Shown here piece by piece: positions 51,701 through 59,837 of a stretch of 64,000 nucleotides of DNA. Each line of letters starts with the position of its first letter. Position 1 is the first letter of the stretch. A model generated the notes under the pieces. The model was not told the origin of the DNA. It was given only the letters and a program-made list of their open reading frames with translations, and made no database searches. Position numbers and translations under genes: made by a program. The stretch comes from Comamonas avium (GTDB lineage: Bacteria; Pseudomonadota; Gammaproteobacteria; Burkholderiales; Burkholderiaceae_C), in the NCBI RefSeq assembly GCF_014836675.1, contig NZ_JACSQK010000003.1:1-64000 (forward strand), read 5' to 3'.

Positions 51701-52672
51701 ATGAGTAGGTTGACTAAATTTGCAGCGATTGCCTTGTTGCTCGCAGGTGCCTTGCTCGCCGTTATGGCTTTGCTCAATACGCAGCAAAGCAGCCAGTCAG
51801 AGGCGTTGCCCGCGCCTCAGGCTGCATTGCCCCAGGTTGCGGTCGTCGTGACAGCCCGAGATGTGCCCGCGGGGCAGGTTTTAACGGCGGCTGATGTCTC
51901 GGTGCAGAACATGGCGCAAATGCCTGCGAACGGTTTTGGCAATGCGTCCATGGTGGTGGGGCGCAGCACTTCTGTAGAGCTTGCTCAGGGCACTCCGGTG
52001 GCAGCACACAGTTTGCTGGATGGTCTGGCCGGAATGCTGATGGTGGGCGAGCGGGCAGTGTCCATCAAAGTGGATGAGGCATCTGCCGTTGGGCACAAGC
52101 TGCAGCCCGGAGACTGGGTCGACGTTTTTGCGGTGTTCCGCCGCGATAGCCAGGAGGTAGACACAACCCAGGCCCGCATGTTGCTGCCGCGTAAAAAGGT
52201 ACTGGCTTACGGTGCGCAGTTGCAAACACTCCCCCTGGGCGATGGAAAGAAGAAAGAAGAGGCGAAGTCTGCAGACCGGCAGAACCCGCCGGTGGCGCGC
52301 ACCGCTGTGATTGCGGTCCCCGTGGAGGAAGTCAACCGCCTGTTGCTGGCAGAGCAGCAGGGGCAGGTGTTGCTGGCGTTGCGCAGTCCGCTCGATCAAC
52401 ACGAGCCTTCGTCTGACAAATTGAAACACATTGCCGGACTTGGCGTGGTGGCGCCATTGCATCAGGATGTAAGCAAGGAGTCGGCAGCGCTGGATGCCAG
52501 CCTGACTGCTTTGACGATGGCGGATTTGGCCAAGGACACCGCGGCCAAAGCCACGCTCTCGGTCAAGCAAGCTCAGCCAGCCAGCGTGAGGCGAACCCAT
52601 GTACGAGCTGCGCCGGGTGGTGCCAATGTGGAAGTGATTAAAGGTGTACGCAAAGAGACTTTGAAGTATTGA
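51701..52672 (+). CDS. cpaB: Flp pilus assembly protein CpaB/RcpC
   Basis: 323 aa periplasmic protein anchored by an N-terminal segment (LTKFAAIALLLAGALLAVMALL). A SAF domain covers about residues 46-110 (VAVVVTARDVPAGQVLTAADVSVQNM to LAQGTPVAAHSLLDG). The RcpC part follows (GERAVSIKVDEASAVGHKLQPGDWVDVFAVF), then a longer variable C-terminus. It works with the secretin at the outer membrane. AGGAG at 51691-51695 supports the ATG at 51701. Confidence 0.92.
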   Translation: MSRLTKFAAIALLLAGALLAVMALLNTQQSSQSEALPAPQAALPQVAVVVTARDVPAGQVLTAADVSVQNMAQMPANGFGNASMVVGRSTSVELAQGTPVAAHSLLDGLAGMLMVGERAVSIKVDEASAVGHKLQPGDWVDVFAVFRRDSQEVDTTQARMLLPRKKVLAYGAQLQTLPLGDGKKKEEAKSADRQNPPVARTAVIAVPVEEVNRLLLAEQQGQVLLALRSPLDQHEPSSDKLKHIAGLGVVAPLHQDVSKESAALDASLTALTMADLAKDTAAKATLSVKQAQPASVRRTHVRAAPGGANVEVIKGVRKETLKY

Positions 52673-52707
52673 GAACCGCTGATCCGTGTGCGCCAAAAGG
52701 AATGCTG

Positions 52708-54015
52708 ATGAATCAAAAGAACTGGGAGACGTACCTGCTGATGCCGATGCTGCTGTGGTCTTTGAGCAGCAGCACCCATGCACAGGTGATGCAGGAGCGC
52801 GAGGTGGTGATGGGCGTGCAGCAGCACCTGGACTTTCCACAGGGCATTCAGCGCATTGCCATTGCTGACGATGCGGTGGTGAATGTGGCGGTAGAGCGCG
52901 CGCAGGGGGCCGGGAACCCCGCCAGGCTGTTGCTCACACCGCTGAAGCCGGGTACGACTTCATTGATGGTGTGGGGGATCAAAGAAGACAAGCCACGCTC
53001 ATGGCTGCTCAACGTCAGCCCCTCTGTGCAAATGCGTCGCAGCAAGTATGAAGAGCTGACGGAGATGGCGCTTCGGGAGGCGGCGCTCAAACCGGCTGCG
53101 GGTGCCGCCGGTGCCGCAATCAATGCCAGCGAAGTGGTGCACAAGAGCAATGTGGTGCAGGTGGACGTGAAGGTGGTGGAGCTCAATAAAAACCGCCTGC
53201 AGCAAGCGGGGCTTAATATTTTCAGCACCGCAGCGAACAGCCAGGGTTTTAGTTTCGGGCTGCTTTCGCCAGGCGTTGCGGGCAATCCTAATTTTGCCGG
53301 TGGTGCTTTGCAGGGCATCACAGCCTCACCTTTTTCGCAGGCTTTTGGGCTGTTGATGAATTTTGGCAAGGCCAATATCGGCGTGAATCTGGGGATGCTG
53401 GAGGGCAGCGGCATGGCGCGCGTACTGGCTGAACCATCTCTGCTGGCGATCTCCGGTCAAAGTGCCAACTTTTTGGCGGGCGGAGAAGTGCCAATTCCTG
53501 TGGCACAGGGCAATGGTGCCATCAATATTGAATACAAATCGTATGGCGTGGGGTTAACGGTTTCTCCCACCGTGCTGGATAACCAGCGGATTGTCTTGAA
53601 GGTGGCCCCTGAGTCGAGCGAGCTCGATTATGCAAATGCTGTCACGTTGCAAAGCGTCTCGGTTCCAGCGCTGACGGTGCGCAAAGCTGACACAACAGTC
53701 GAGCTGGGCGATGGTGAGAGCTTTGTGATTGGCGGACTGGTCAGCCAAAGCACGAACAGCAGCATCAATCGAGTGCCTTTCCTCAGCGAAATTCCGATCT
53801 TGGGGATGATGTTCAAACGCCAGGAGTTTTCGCGCAAAGAGCGAGAACTGGTGATCGTGGTGACACCGCGTTTGGTAAGGCCCATCGCTGCCAACACGTC
53901 TTTGGCTGCACACATGCCAGGTGCGGCACAGGCTCAGCAAGCCACTTCCAACTTTTGGTCAAAGTATCTGGGCCCCACAGGCGGCAGTGACCAAGTTCCT
54001 GGTTTTTCACAGTAG
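52708..54015 (+). CDS. cpaC: Tad secretin CpaC/RcpA
   Basis: 435 aa outer-membrane secretin. The signal ends near STHAQ (residue 26). The N-terminal pilus/BON-type domain (QHLDFPQGIQRIAIADDAVVNVAVE to LMVWGIKEDKPRSWLLNVSP) precedes the secretin barrel domain (about 225-405), with ARVLAEPSLLAISGQSANFLAGGEVPIP, VGLTVSPTVLDNQRIVLKVAPE and the closing LSEIPILGMMFKRQEFSRKERELVIVVTPRLV. It forms the channel through which the pilus exits. Start at 52708 fits AAAGG spacing; an ATG at 52702 is possible. Confidence 0.95.
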   Translation: MNQKNWETYLLMPMLLWSLSSSTHAQVMQEREVVMGVQQHLDFPQGIQRIAIADDAVVNVAVERAQGAGNPARLLLTPLKPGTTSLMVWGIKEDKPRSWLLNVSPSVQMRRSKYEELTEMALREAALKPAAGAAGAAINASEVVHKSNVVQVDVKVVELNKNRLQQAGLNIFSTAANSQGFSFGLLSPGVAGNPNFAGGALQGITASPFSQAFGLLMNFGKANIGVNLGMLEGSGMARVLAEPSLLAISGQSANFLAGGEVPIPVAQGNGAINIEYKSYGVGLTVSPTVLDNQRIVLKVAPESSELDYANAVTLQSVSVPALTVRKADTTVELGDGESFVIGGLVSQSTNSSINRVPFLSEIPILGMMFKRQEFSRKERELVIVVTPRLVRPIAANTSLAAHMPGAAQAQQATSNFWSKYLGPTGGSDQVPGFSQ

Positions 54016-54020
54016 GCGCA

Positions 54021-55340
54021 ATGGCTATGGGCGCATCTCTTCCATCTAGCAGCGTGCTCACCAGTGGCACGCCCCCTCCGGTTGCGCGCCGTGTCTTGGT
54101 CGCGTCGCAGGACCCTTCGGATGCGCAGTGGCTGCAGATGCGGCTGGGGCAGGCACTGCAGATTGAGCACTGCCTGGTCAGTGTTGAAGCCGTTGTGGAG
54201 GTGATGGCGCAATCCGTGTCTGCGGTGGTCGTGATGTTTGATGCGCGCTCAGATTTAACGCAGCCTTCGCAAGTGGTGCAGTGGCTGCGCAAATACAAAA
54301 CAGAGGTCTCGGTGCTGGGTATGGGCTATGCCAACAGTGCGGCTGTACCCCTGGCCGCCTTGCGCGCGGGAGTGAAAGACTTTCTGGACATCAGTGCCAC
54401 CGACGTGGAAGACATCCGCAAGCCTGTGTGGGAGGCTTGCATGCGCGGCAACGTGGAGCGTGCAGACGTCTCTCGTGGCAAGGTGCTGGCCTTGGTTGGC
54501 GCACGCGCGGGCATGGGTGTGACCACTTTGGCCGTCCATCTGTCTGCAGCGTTGGCAGCTTTGCACGATGCAGCCCCAGCCACTCCAGGCTATGAGGCCG
54601 CTTCTGAAGACCTGGGGATTGGGCTGCTTGATCTGGGCTTTCCACTGCGTGATGGGCAGATGCTGCTAGGCCTCAATGGCCGCTTTCACATGGTGGATGC
54701 CGTGCAAGGGGTCAATCGCCTGGACAAGGCCATGCTCGAGGCCACCTTGCCGCGCCACATCAGTGGCACTACGGTGCTTTCCTGGCCAGCGCAATCGCAC
54801 GTTCTGCGCGAGGTCTCGCCGTTATCTACGTCTTCGATCATCCAGCGGATGCGGGGCTTCTTTGCCTGGCAAGTGGTGGATGTGGGTGGCTTTCCGTCGC
54901 CAGACATTGTGCAAGAAGTGGTGCAGGCGGCAGACCATGTGTGGGTGGTTTGCGATCAGTCTGTCGGCGGCATTGTGTCGCTGTCAGAGCTGCTCAAGAA
55001 CCTGCGCTCCAACGCCGCAGTCAAGAGCATTGATGGACTGGTGGTGAACCGCGTCTACAAGACCCAGGGGCTGCCTCCCGCAGATATAGCCAAACGCTTG
55101 GCGTTGCCCTTGCTGCATGTTTTGCCGCATCGTGAAGAAGCCCTGCTCAAATCCAGCAGTTCAGGCCTGCTGCTGTCCGAGAGCGTTCCCTCGGACCCCT
55201 ATGTGCAAGACATCAAAAAGATGGCGGTGAGCCTGGTTGAAGCGAATGCCTCATCGCACCGGGCTGACGGGAACTCTGCGCAGATGAAGTCAGGCAAGGG
55301 TTGGCTGAGCTGGGTGTCAGGCAAAGGGGGCACCGCATGA
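54021..55340 (+). CDS. cpaE: TadZ/CpaE pilus localisation ATPase-like protein
   Basis: 439 aa. An N-terminal receiver-like domain (about 20-140, PVARRVLVASQDPSDAQWLQMRLG, VVVMFDARSD) is joined to a MinD/ParA-type domain. The P-loop is atypical: GARAGMGVTTLAVHLSAAL, with no Lys where the deviant Walker motif has GK(S/T). Such changes are known in TadZ proteins. Later blocks (GIGLLDLGFPLRDGQMLLGL, VWVVCDQSVGGIVSLSELLKNLR) keep the fold. It places the pilus machine in the cell. The stop overlaps cpaF by 4 bp. Confidence 0.92.
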   Translation: MAMGASLPSSSVLTSGTPPPVARRVLVASQDPSDAQWLQMRLGQALQIEHCLVSVEAVVEVMAQSVSAVVVMFDARSDLTQPSQVVQWLRKYKTEVSVLGMGYANSAAVPLAALRAGVKDFLDISATDVEDIRKPVWEACMRGNVERADVSRGKVLALVGARAGMGVTTLAVHLSAALAALHDAAPATPGYEAASEDLGIGLLDLGFPLRDGQMLLGLNGRFHMVDAVQGVNRLDKAMLEATLPRHISGTTVLSWPAQSHVLREVSPLSTSSIIQRMRGFFAWQVVDVGGFPSPDIVQEVVQAADHVWVVCDQSVGGIVSLSELLKNLRSNAAVKSIDGLVVNRVYKTQGLPPADIAKRLALPLLHVLPHREEALLKSSSSGLLLSESVPSDPYVQDIKKMAVSLVEANASSHRADGNSAQMKSGKGWLSWVSGKGGTA

Positions 55341-56662
55341 TTCACTTGACGTTCCAGGAGTGTTCACCCGGGTTTGAAGGCTCACGTGAGTACCTCTCCA
55401 TCAAAGCCAAAGCGCATGAATATTTACTGTCCCGTGTTGAAGATGTGGGGATGGAGTTTTCGCAATGGGGAGAGCAGCGGGTCAAAAATTTTGTAGACAG
55501 TGAAGTTGATCGATTTGTGCAGCAGCAGCGCGTGCCCATCAACTCGCACGAGGCGCAGCACATTGCACAAGAGCTGTTCAAAGAGATCAATGGACTGGGG
55601 CCACTGGATGACTTGATGGGCGATCAATCGGTGGAAGACATCTTGATCAACGGGCACAGGCAGGTTTTTGTGTCTCGCAACGGAGTGATGCAGTCGCAAG
55701 TGCTGCATTTTGCCGATGATGCGCATTTGCTGCGCATCATTCAGCGCGTCATCGCCCCATTGGGGCGGCGTCTGGATGAGTCCACGCCCATGGTGGATGC
55801 TCGCTTGCCCGGTGGCGGGCGATTGAATGCGGTCATTGCGCCATTGGCTCTGGATGGCCCTCTGGTATCTATCCGCAAGTTCCGCAAAGATCCTTATGGC
55901 ATGGCCGATCTGGTACGCCTGGGTTCGCTGAGCGAGGACATGGCGCAACTGCTCGAGCATGCGGTGCGCAACCGCTGCAATGTACTGATCAGCGGTGGCA
56001 CCAGCTCAGGCAAGACATCGATGCTCAATGCATTGGCAAGCTACGTACCGGCCACGGAGCGCGTTGTCACCATCGAGGACACGGCGGAGCTGAGCCTGAA
56101 ACACCCCCACGTTGCACGCATGGAAAGTCGTCCTTCTGGGCTGGATGGACACGGTGAAATCAATACCAGAGACCTGATGCGCAACAGCTTGCGCATGCGC
56201 CCCGACCGCATCATTGTCGGTGAGGTGCGCGGGGCTGAAGTGATGGAAATGCTGCAGGCCATGAACACCGGGCACGATGGCTCCATGGCGACAGTCCATG
56301 CCAGCTCCCCCAGGGAGTGCCTGTACAGATTGGAAATGCTGGCTGGTTTTGCCGGCTTTGCCGGCAGTGAGCTGAGCCTGCGCAGACAGATCGCTTCTGC
56401 GTTGAATTTCATTGTGCAAATTGGCCGTCTCCCGAATGGCAAGCGCCGTGTGGTTTCCATTACGGAGGTGTCGGGGGTCAATGACAACGTGATTGCTTTG
56501 CAGGAGCTTTTCAAACACGACTACACCGAGCAAGCTGATGGTGAGTTGGTGGAGCACTGGACGGGCGCAGGCCTGCTTCCGCAAACGCCTAAGCTGGCTA
56601 AATTGCGGCAAGAGATGGCGAATAAAAATTCGAGCCAGTCGCATGGCGGGTGGCTGCTATGA
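55337..56662 (+). CDS. cpaF: Tad secretion ATPase CpaF/TadA
   Basis: 441 aa hexameric cytoplasmic ATPase that powers Flp extrusion. N-terminal region (INGLGPLDDLMGDQSVEDILINGHRQVFV) is followed by the RecA-like core: Walker A ISGGTSSGKTSMLNAL (near residue 220), the Asp box RVVTIEDTAELSL, Walker B-type RMRPDRIIVGEVRGAEVMEMLQAMNTGHDGSMATVHA, and a His box. The start at 55337 (MIHLTFQEC) overlaps the cpaE stop (ATGA). Confidence 0.97.
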   Translation: MIHLTFQECSPGFEGSREYLSIKAKAHEYLLSRVEDVGMEFSQWGEQRVKNFVDSEVDRFVQQQRVPINSHEAQHIAQELFKEINGLGPLDDLMGDQSVEDILINGHRQVFVSRNGVMQSQVLHFADDAHLLRIIQRVIAPLGRRLDESTPMVDARLPGGGRLNAVIAPLALDGPLVSIRKFRKDPYGMADLVRLGSLSEDMAQLLEHAVRNRCNVLISGGTSSGKTSMLNALASYVPATERVVTIEDTAELSLKHPHVARMESRPSGLDGHGEINTRDLMRNSLRMRPDRIIVGEVRGAEVMEMLQAMNTGHDGSMATVHASSPRECLYRLEMLAGFAGFAGSELSLRRQIASALNFIVQIGRLPNGKRRVVSITEVSGVNDNVIALQELFKHDYTEQADGELVEHWTGAGLLPQTPKLAKLRQEMANKNSSQSHGGWLL

Positions 56663-57576
56663 GTAACCTTGCCTGGATCAGCATGGCGTGTTTGCTGCTG
56701 GCGGCAGGCATCGGCCTGTTCGGCTATGCACAGCACAAGCAAAACGTGCAGCTGATTTCTCAGCGCGTGCAGCGTGTTCTGGATGCAGAGCCTACGCTGG
56801 TGCTGCCTGCGGCGCTGGACAAAGAGCAGCAGCAAAAGCGGCATGAATGGCTGCAGTTTGTGCCGCCCTGGGTGCAGCAGGCATTTTCTCCACGGCAGTG
56901 GGTGCTGATTGCCCTGACAACATTGTGTGCGACAGGTTTGGTGGCATGGATGGCCAGCCTCGGCATCGCTGCAATTGTGCCGCTGCTGGTACTGGGCATT
57001 GCCTTGTTTGCTGCCTGGCTGCGCTGGCAGCGTTTGCGTGCACGCGTGGTGCAGCAATTGCCGTCTTTCATTGATGGCATGGTGCGCATGGTGGTGCTGG
57101 GGCATGCCACACAGTCGGCCTTTGTCATGGCCACTGCAGCTGCCAAGGAGCCGCTGGCCTGCATCGTGGTCAAGGCCGCAGCTTTTACCAAGGCTGGCAT
57201 GCCGATTGACCAGGCCCTGCAGGCGGCCACCCGAGAGCTGAAATTGAATGAATTCAATCTTTTGGCAGCCATCTTGCAAGTGGGTGGACGGTTTGGCGGG
57301 CGAGTAGATCATCTGCTCGAGCGTGTTGCACACCTGATGCGTGACCGGGAGCAGGCTGACCGTGAGCTGAAAGCGCTGTCAGCAGAGGTGCGCGTTTCTG
57401 CCTGGGTATTGAGCCTGCTGCCAGTAGTGGTGGGCGGCGTGATCATTGTGCTCAACGCCAGCTATTTTATGAAGATGTGGGATGACCCCTCAGGCAAGTG
57501 GCTGGCCTTGGTCAGTCTGGGCCTGCAAGTGCTGGGGTCGGTGGTTTTATATCGTTTAGCCAACCTGGACGACTGA
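56659..57576 (+). CDS. tadB: Tad inner-membrane platform protein TadB
   Basis: 305 aa. Membrane segments at about 5-22 and paired at about 85-125 (WVLIALTTLCATGLVAWMASLGIAAIVPLLVLGIALFAAW). The T2SSF domain covers about 140-260 (LPSFIDGMVRMVVLGHATQSAFVMATAAAKEPL, RFGGRVDHLLERVAHLMRDREQADRELKALSAEVRVSAW). A segment near 260-280 and one at the C-terminus follow. It forms the platform with TadC. ATGA overlap with cpaF. Confidence 0.95.
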   Translation: MSNLAWISMACLLLAAGIGLFGYAQHKQNVQLISQRVQRVLDAEPTLVLPAALDKEQQQKRHEWLQFVPPWVQQAFSPRQWVLIALTTLCATGLVAWMASLGIAAIVPLLVLGIALFAAWLRWQRLRARVVQQLPSFIDGMVRMVVLGHATQSAFVMATAAAKEPLACIVVKAAAFTKAGMPIDQALQAATRELKLNEFNLLAAILQVGGRFGGRVDHLLERVAHLMRDREQADRELKALSAEVRVSAWVLSLLPVVVGGVIIVLNASYFMKMWDDPSGKWLALVSLGLQVLGSVVLYRLANLDD

Positions 57577-57592
57577 TCAAGGAGCCACACGC

Positions 57593-58531
57593 ATGACGAT
57601 GAACGCGCAATGGATGGGTGTCCTGGGGCTCGTATTGGTTGCAGCAGGGGCGCTGTTGCTGCTGTCTCATTATGGAAAACGCGGCGGGCAGCGCAGGCAT
57701 ATGGACGCCTTGCTGGATAGCCAGAAAGCGTTGGCTGAAAGTGGCTTGCAGCCTGAGCGGTCTGGTCACTGGCTGGAGCGTCTGGTGCAAGAGCCTGCCG
57801 CCTGGCTGGATACGCGCTGGGGCAGGCAGTGGGTGGCACAGGAAGACCGGGCCTTGCTGGTGCAGTGTGGCTATCAGAGCAGCCTCAGCCGCGCTTACTT
57901 TTTGCTGGCACGTATTGCCTGCTCTCTGGTTTTTCCCATGGTGGCCATGCTATTTGTGCCCGTCTTTGAAGATCAGGGCCACAGGCTTTTGGCATTGTTT
58001 GCTGCCGCTGTTCTTGGCTTTCTGGTCCCGAAGTGGTTTTTGAGAAGCCGAGCCGCCAGGCGCTGCAGGCAGGCAACCAAAGAGTTGCCCGTATTGGTGG
58101 ATTTGCTGGGCTTGCTGCAGGGCGCGGGGCTGGGGATAGACCAAAGCCTGCACTTGATTGCCAAAGATTTTCGCTCCGTCATGCCCGTGTTGACGGGTGA
58201 GCTGGACATGGCCAATCGTTTGCATGCCAGCGGTCGATCGCGTGAGCAAGCTCTGATCCGTATGTCTGAGATGTTTCAAAGCGATGCGTTGACGGATCTT
58301 GCTGCGCTGATTGTCCAGATTGACAAGCACGGGGGTGCGGTGCAAGAGCCTTTGCGTCAGTTTGGAGAGCGTTTGCGTGAGCAGCGGCGCATGCGCATGA
58401 AGGAAGACATAGGAAAAATCACGGTCAAGATGACCGTCGTGATGGTGCTGACGCTTTTGCCTTCGCTGCTGATCATTACAGCTGGCCCGGGTTTCCTTTC
58501 GGTAGTTCGCGCATTGGGGGGTGTGAAATGA
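57593..58531 (+). CDS. tadC: Tad inner-membrane platform protein TadC
   Basis: 312 aa. An N-terminal segment (WMGVLGLVLVAAGALLLLSHYG) is followed by paired segments near 100-145 and a T2SSF domain at about 160-280 (RRCRQATKELPVLVDLLGLLQGAGLGIDQSLHLIAKDF, ELDMANRLHASGRSREQALIRMSEMFQSDALTDLAALIVQIDKHGGAVQEPLRQFGERLREQRRMRMKEDI). The final helix is VKMTVVMVLTLLPSLLIITAGPGFL. It is TadB's partner. The stop overlaps tadD by 4 bp. Confidence 0.95.
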   Translation: MTMNAQWMGVLGLVLVAAGALLLLSHYGKRGGQRRHMDALLDSQKALAESGLQPERSGHWLERLVQEPAAWLDTRWGRQWVAQEDRALLVQCGYQSSLSRAYFLLARIACSLVFPMVAMLFVPVFEDQGHRLLALFAAAVLGFLVPKWFLRSRAARRCRQATKELPVLVDLLGLLQGAGLGIDQSLHLIAKDFRSVMPVLTGELDMANRLHASGRSREQALIRMSEMFQSDALTDLAALIVQIDKHGGAVQEPLRQFGERLREQRRMRMKEDIGKITVKMTVVMVLTLLPSLLIITAGPGFLSVVRALGGVK

Positions 58532-59424
58532 CAAACCTGTTATCCAAGTTGTTGGCTGCGCTGGGCTTGATGGGCACTGTGCTGTCCATGTCTGCGTGCT
58601 CTACCACTGCTGTAGGGGCGAGTGCCATCGGGGCAGTGGCCGAGGCGGTCGCTGGCAACTCCTACTCCAAAGAGTCGCGGCGGCGCGCTGAGATGCAGTC
58701 TGACTTGCAGTCCTACGAAGAGGCGCAAACACCGCAGCATGTTGAAAATGAAGCCGCGTATCTGAACGTGGTTGAGCAGATGCAAAAACAGGGGCTGTGG
58801 TTTGCATCTCTGGCGCACATCGATGCACTGGAGACACGCTGGGCTGTCTCAGAAAGAAGCCGTTTGCTGCGGGCAGATGCATTGCGCCAGACGGGGCAAA
58901 AAGAGCCCAGTTCGGTGCTTTATCGCCAGCTTTTGCGCAGCCCCAGTGCTGCACGGGCTTTGCATGGGCTGGGGCTGATTGCGGCAGCAGACGGGCAGTT
59001 TGAGGCTGCGGTATCGCAAATGCAGGCTGCGCAAAAAATCGCACCTACCGATGCGCTCTTGCTCAACGATCTGGGCTACGCACTGCTGCATACCGGGCGG
59101 GGTGTTGATGCGGGCATGCCGCTCAAGCAAGCTGCGCAGCTGCTGCCACAAAACACCCGCATACAAAGTAATTTGGCAGTGTATCTGGCACTGTTTGGCA
59201 GCACCTCTGAAGCACTGGCGTGGATGAATCAATCGGGCATGGGGGCAGAGCAGCGCATGCGTGTTCTGGAACAGGCACGCACGTTGAGTGCGCCCGCTGA
59301 GGGGGCGGCCAGCAGCCGGCCCATTCAAGTGCTGGGCGCTGCACCGCAGGCGGCGGTGGTAGAGGTGGGGCGCAGCCCCCTGATTTTTGAAAAACAGCTG
59401 GCGTCAACGGCTGCAGCCTTGTAA
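58528..59424 (+). CDS. tadD: TPR lipoprotein TadD
   Basis: 298 aa. Signal with lipobox SMSAC (Cys24). TPR-type helices from about 85 to 235: LWFASLAHIDALETRW, EPSSVLYRQLLRSPSAARALHGLGLIAAADGQFEAAVSQMQAAQKIAPTDALLLNDLGYALLHTGRGVDAGMPLKQAAQLLPQNTRIQSNLAVYLALFG. TadD-type lipoproteins act as pilotins or assembly factors for the secretin. ATGA overlap with tadC. Confidence 0.92.
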   Translation: MTNLLSKLLAALGLMGTVLSMSACSTTAVGASAIGAVAEAVAGNSYSKESRRRAEMQSDLQSYEEAQTPQHVENEAAYLNVVEQMQKQGLWFASLAHIDALETRWAVSERSRLLRADALRQTGQKEPSSVLYRQLLRSPSAARALHGLGLIAAADGQFEAAVSQMQAAQKIAPTDALLLNDLGYALLHTGRGVDAGMPLKQAAQLLPQNTRIQSNLAVYLALFGSTSEALAWMNQSGMGAEQRMRVLEQARTLSAPAEGAASSRPIQVLGAAPQAAVVEVGRSPLIFEKQLASTAAAL

Positions 59425-59486
59425 TGGCACCGCATGGCATGCGGCCAAGATTCACACCAGTTTGATTGCTAGAGCCAGGAGTTGTG

Positions 59487-59828
59487 ATGTCACCAAATAA
59501 TCGACTGAAACAGCGTGAGCCAATGCCTGCATTGCGCCAATGCTTGATGGCCTGCTTCTGTGCATGGATGGCAACGGGCACTTATGCGCAAGATGCCAAA
59601 AACCAGGAAGCGCCCAAAGTGCAGCCGCAGGCGGTGTGGTTGCCGCAGCCCAAAGTGGGGGAGGCCACGCAGAAGCTGCTGGAGTTGCAAGGACGCGGGA
59701 CCCTTGCCTCTGACAGGCAATACCCCATGCCCGTCGCTGTGGCAGAAAGGGTATACAAGCGCTATGTAGATAGCTTCGCGCATCCAATTCCAGAGAGATT
59801 GGACTCGACGCTGGAAGCGCAGAAATAA
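59487..59828 (+). CDS. DUF3613 small exported protein
   Basis: 113 aa. An N-terminal hydrophobic stretch (LRQCLMACFCAWMATGTYAQ) serves as signal. The mature C-terminal half VGEATQKLLELQGRGTLASD then QYPMPVAVAERVYKRYVDSF matches the DUF3613 family, which lies in Tad loci of beta- and gammaproteobacteria. No function is established. AGGAG at 59477-59481 supports the ATG at 59487. Its place between tadD and the TadG-like gene suggests an assembly role. Confidence 0.85.
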   Translation: MSPNNRLKQREPMPALRQCLMACFCAWMATGTYAQDAKNQEAPKVQPQAVWLPQPKVGEATQKLLELQGRGTLASDRQYPMPVAVAERVYKRYVDSFAHPIPERLDSTLEAQK

Positions 59829-59837
59829 GGCCTGTGC

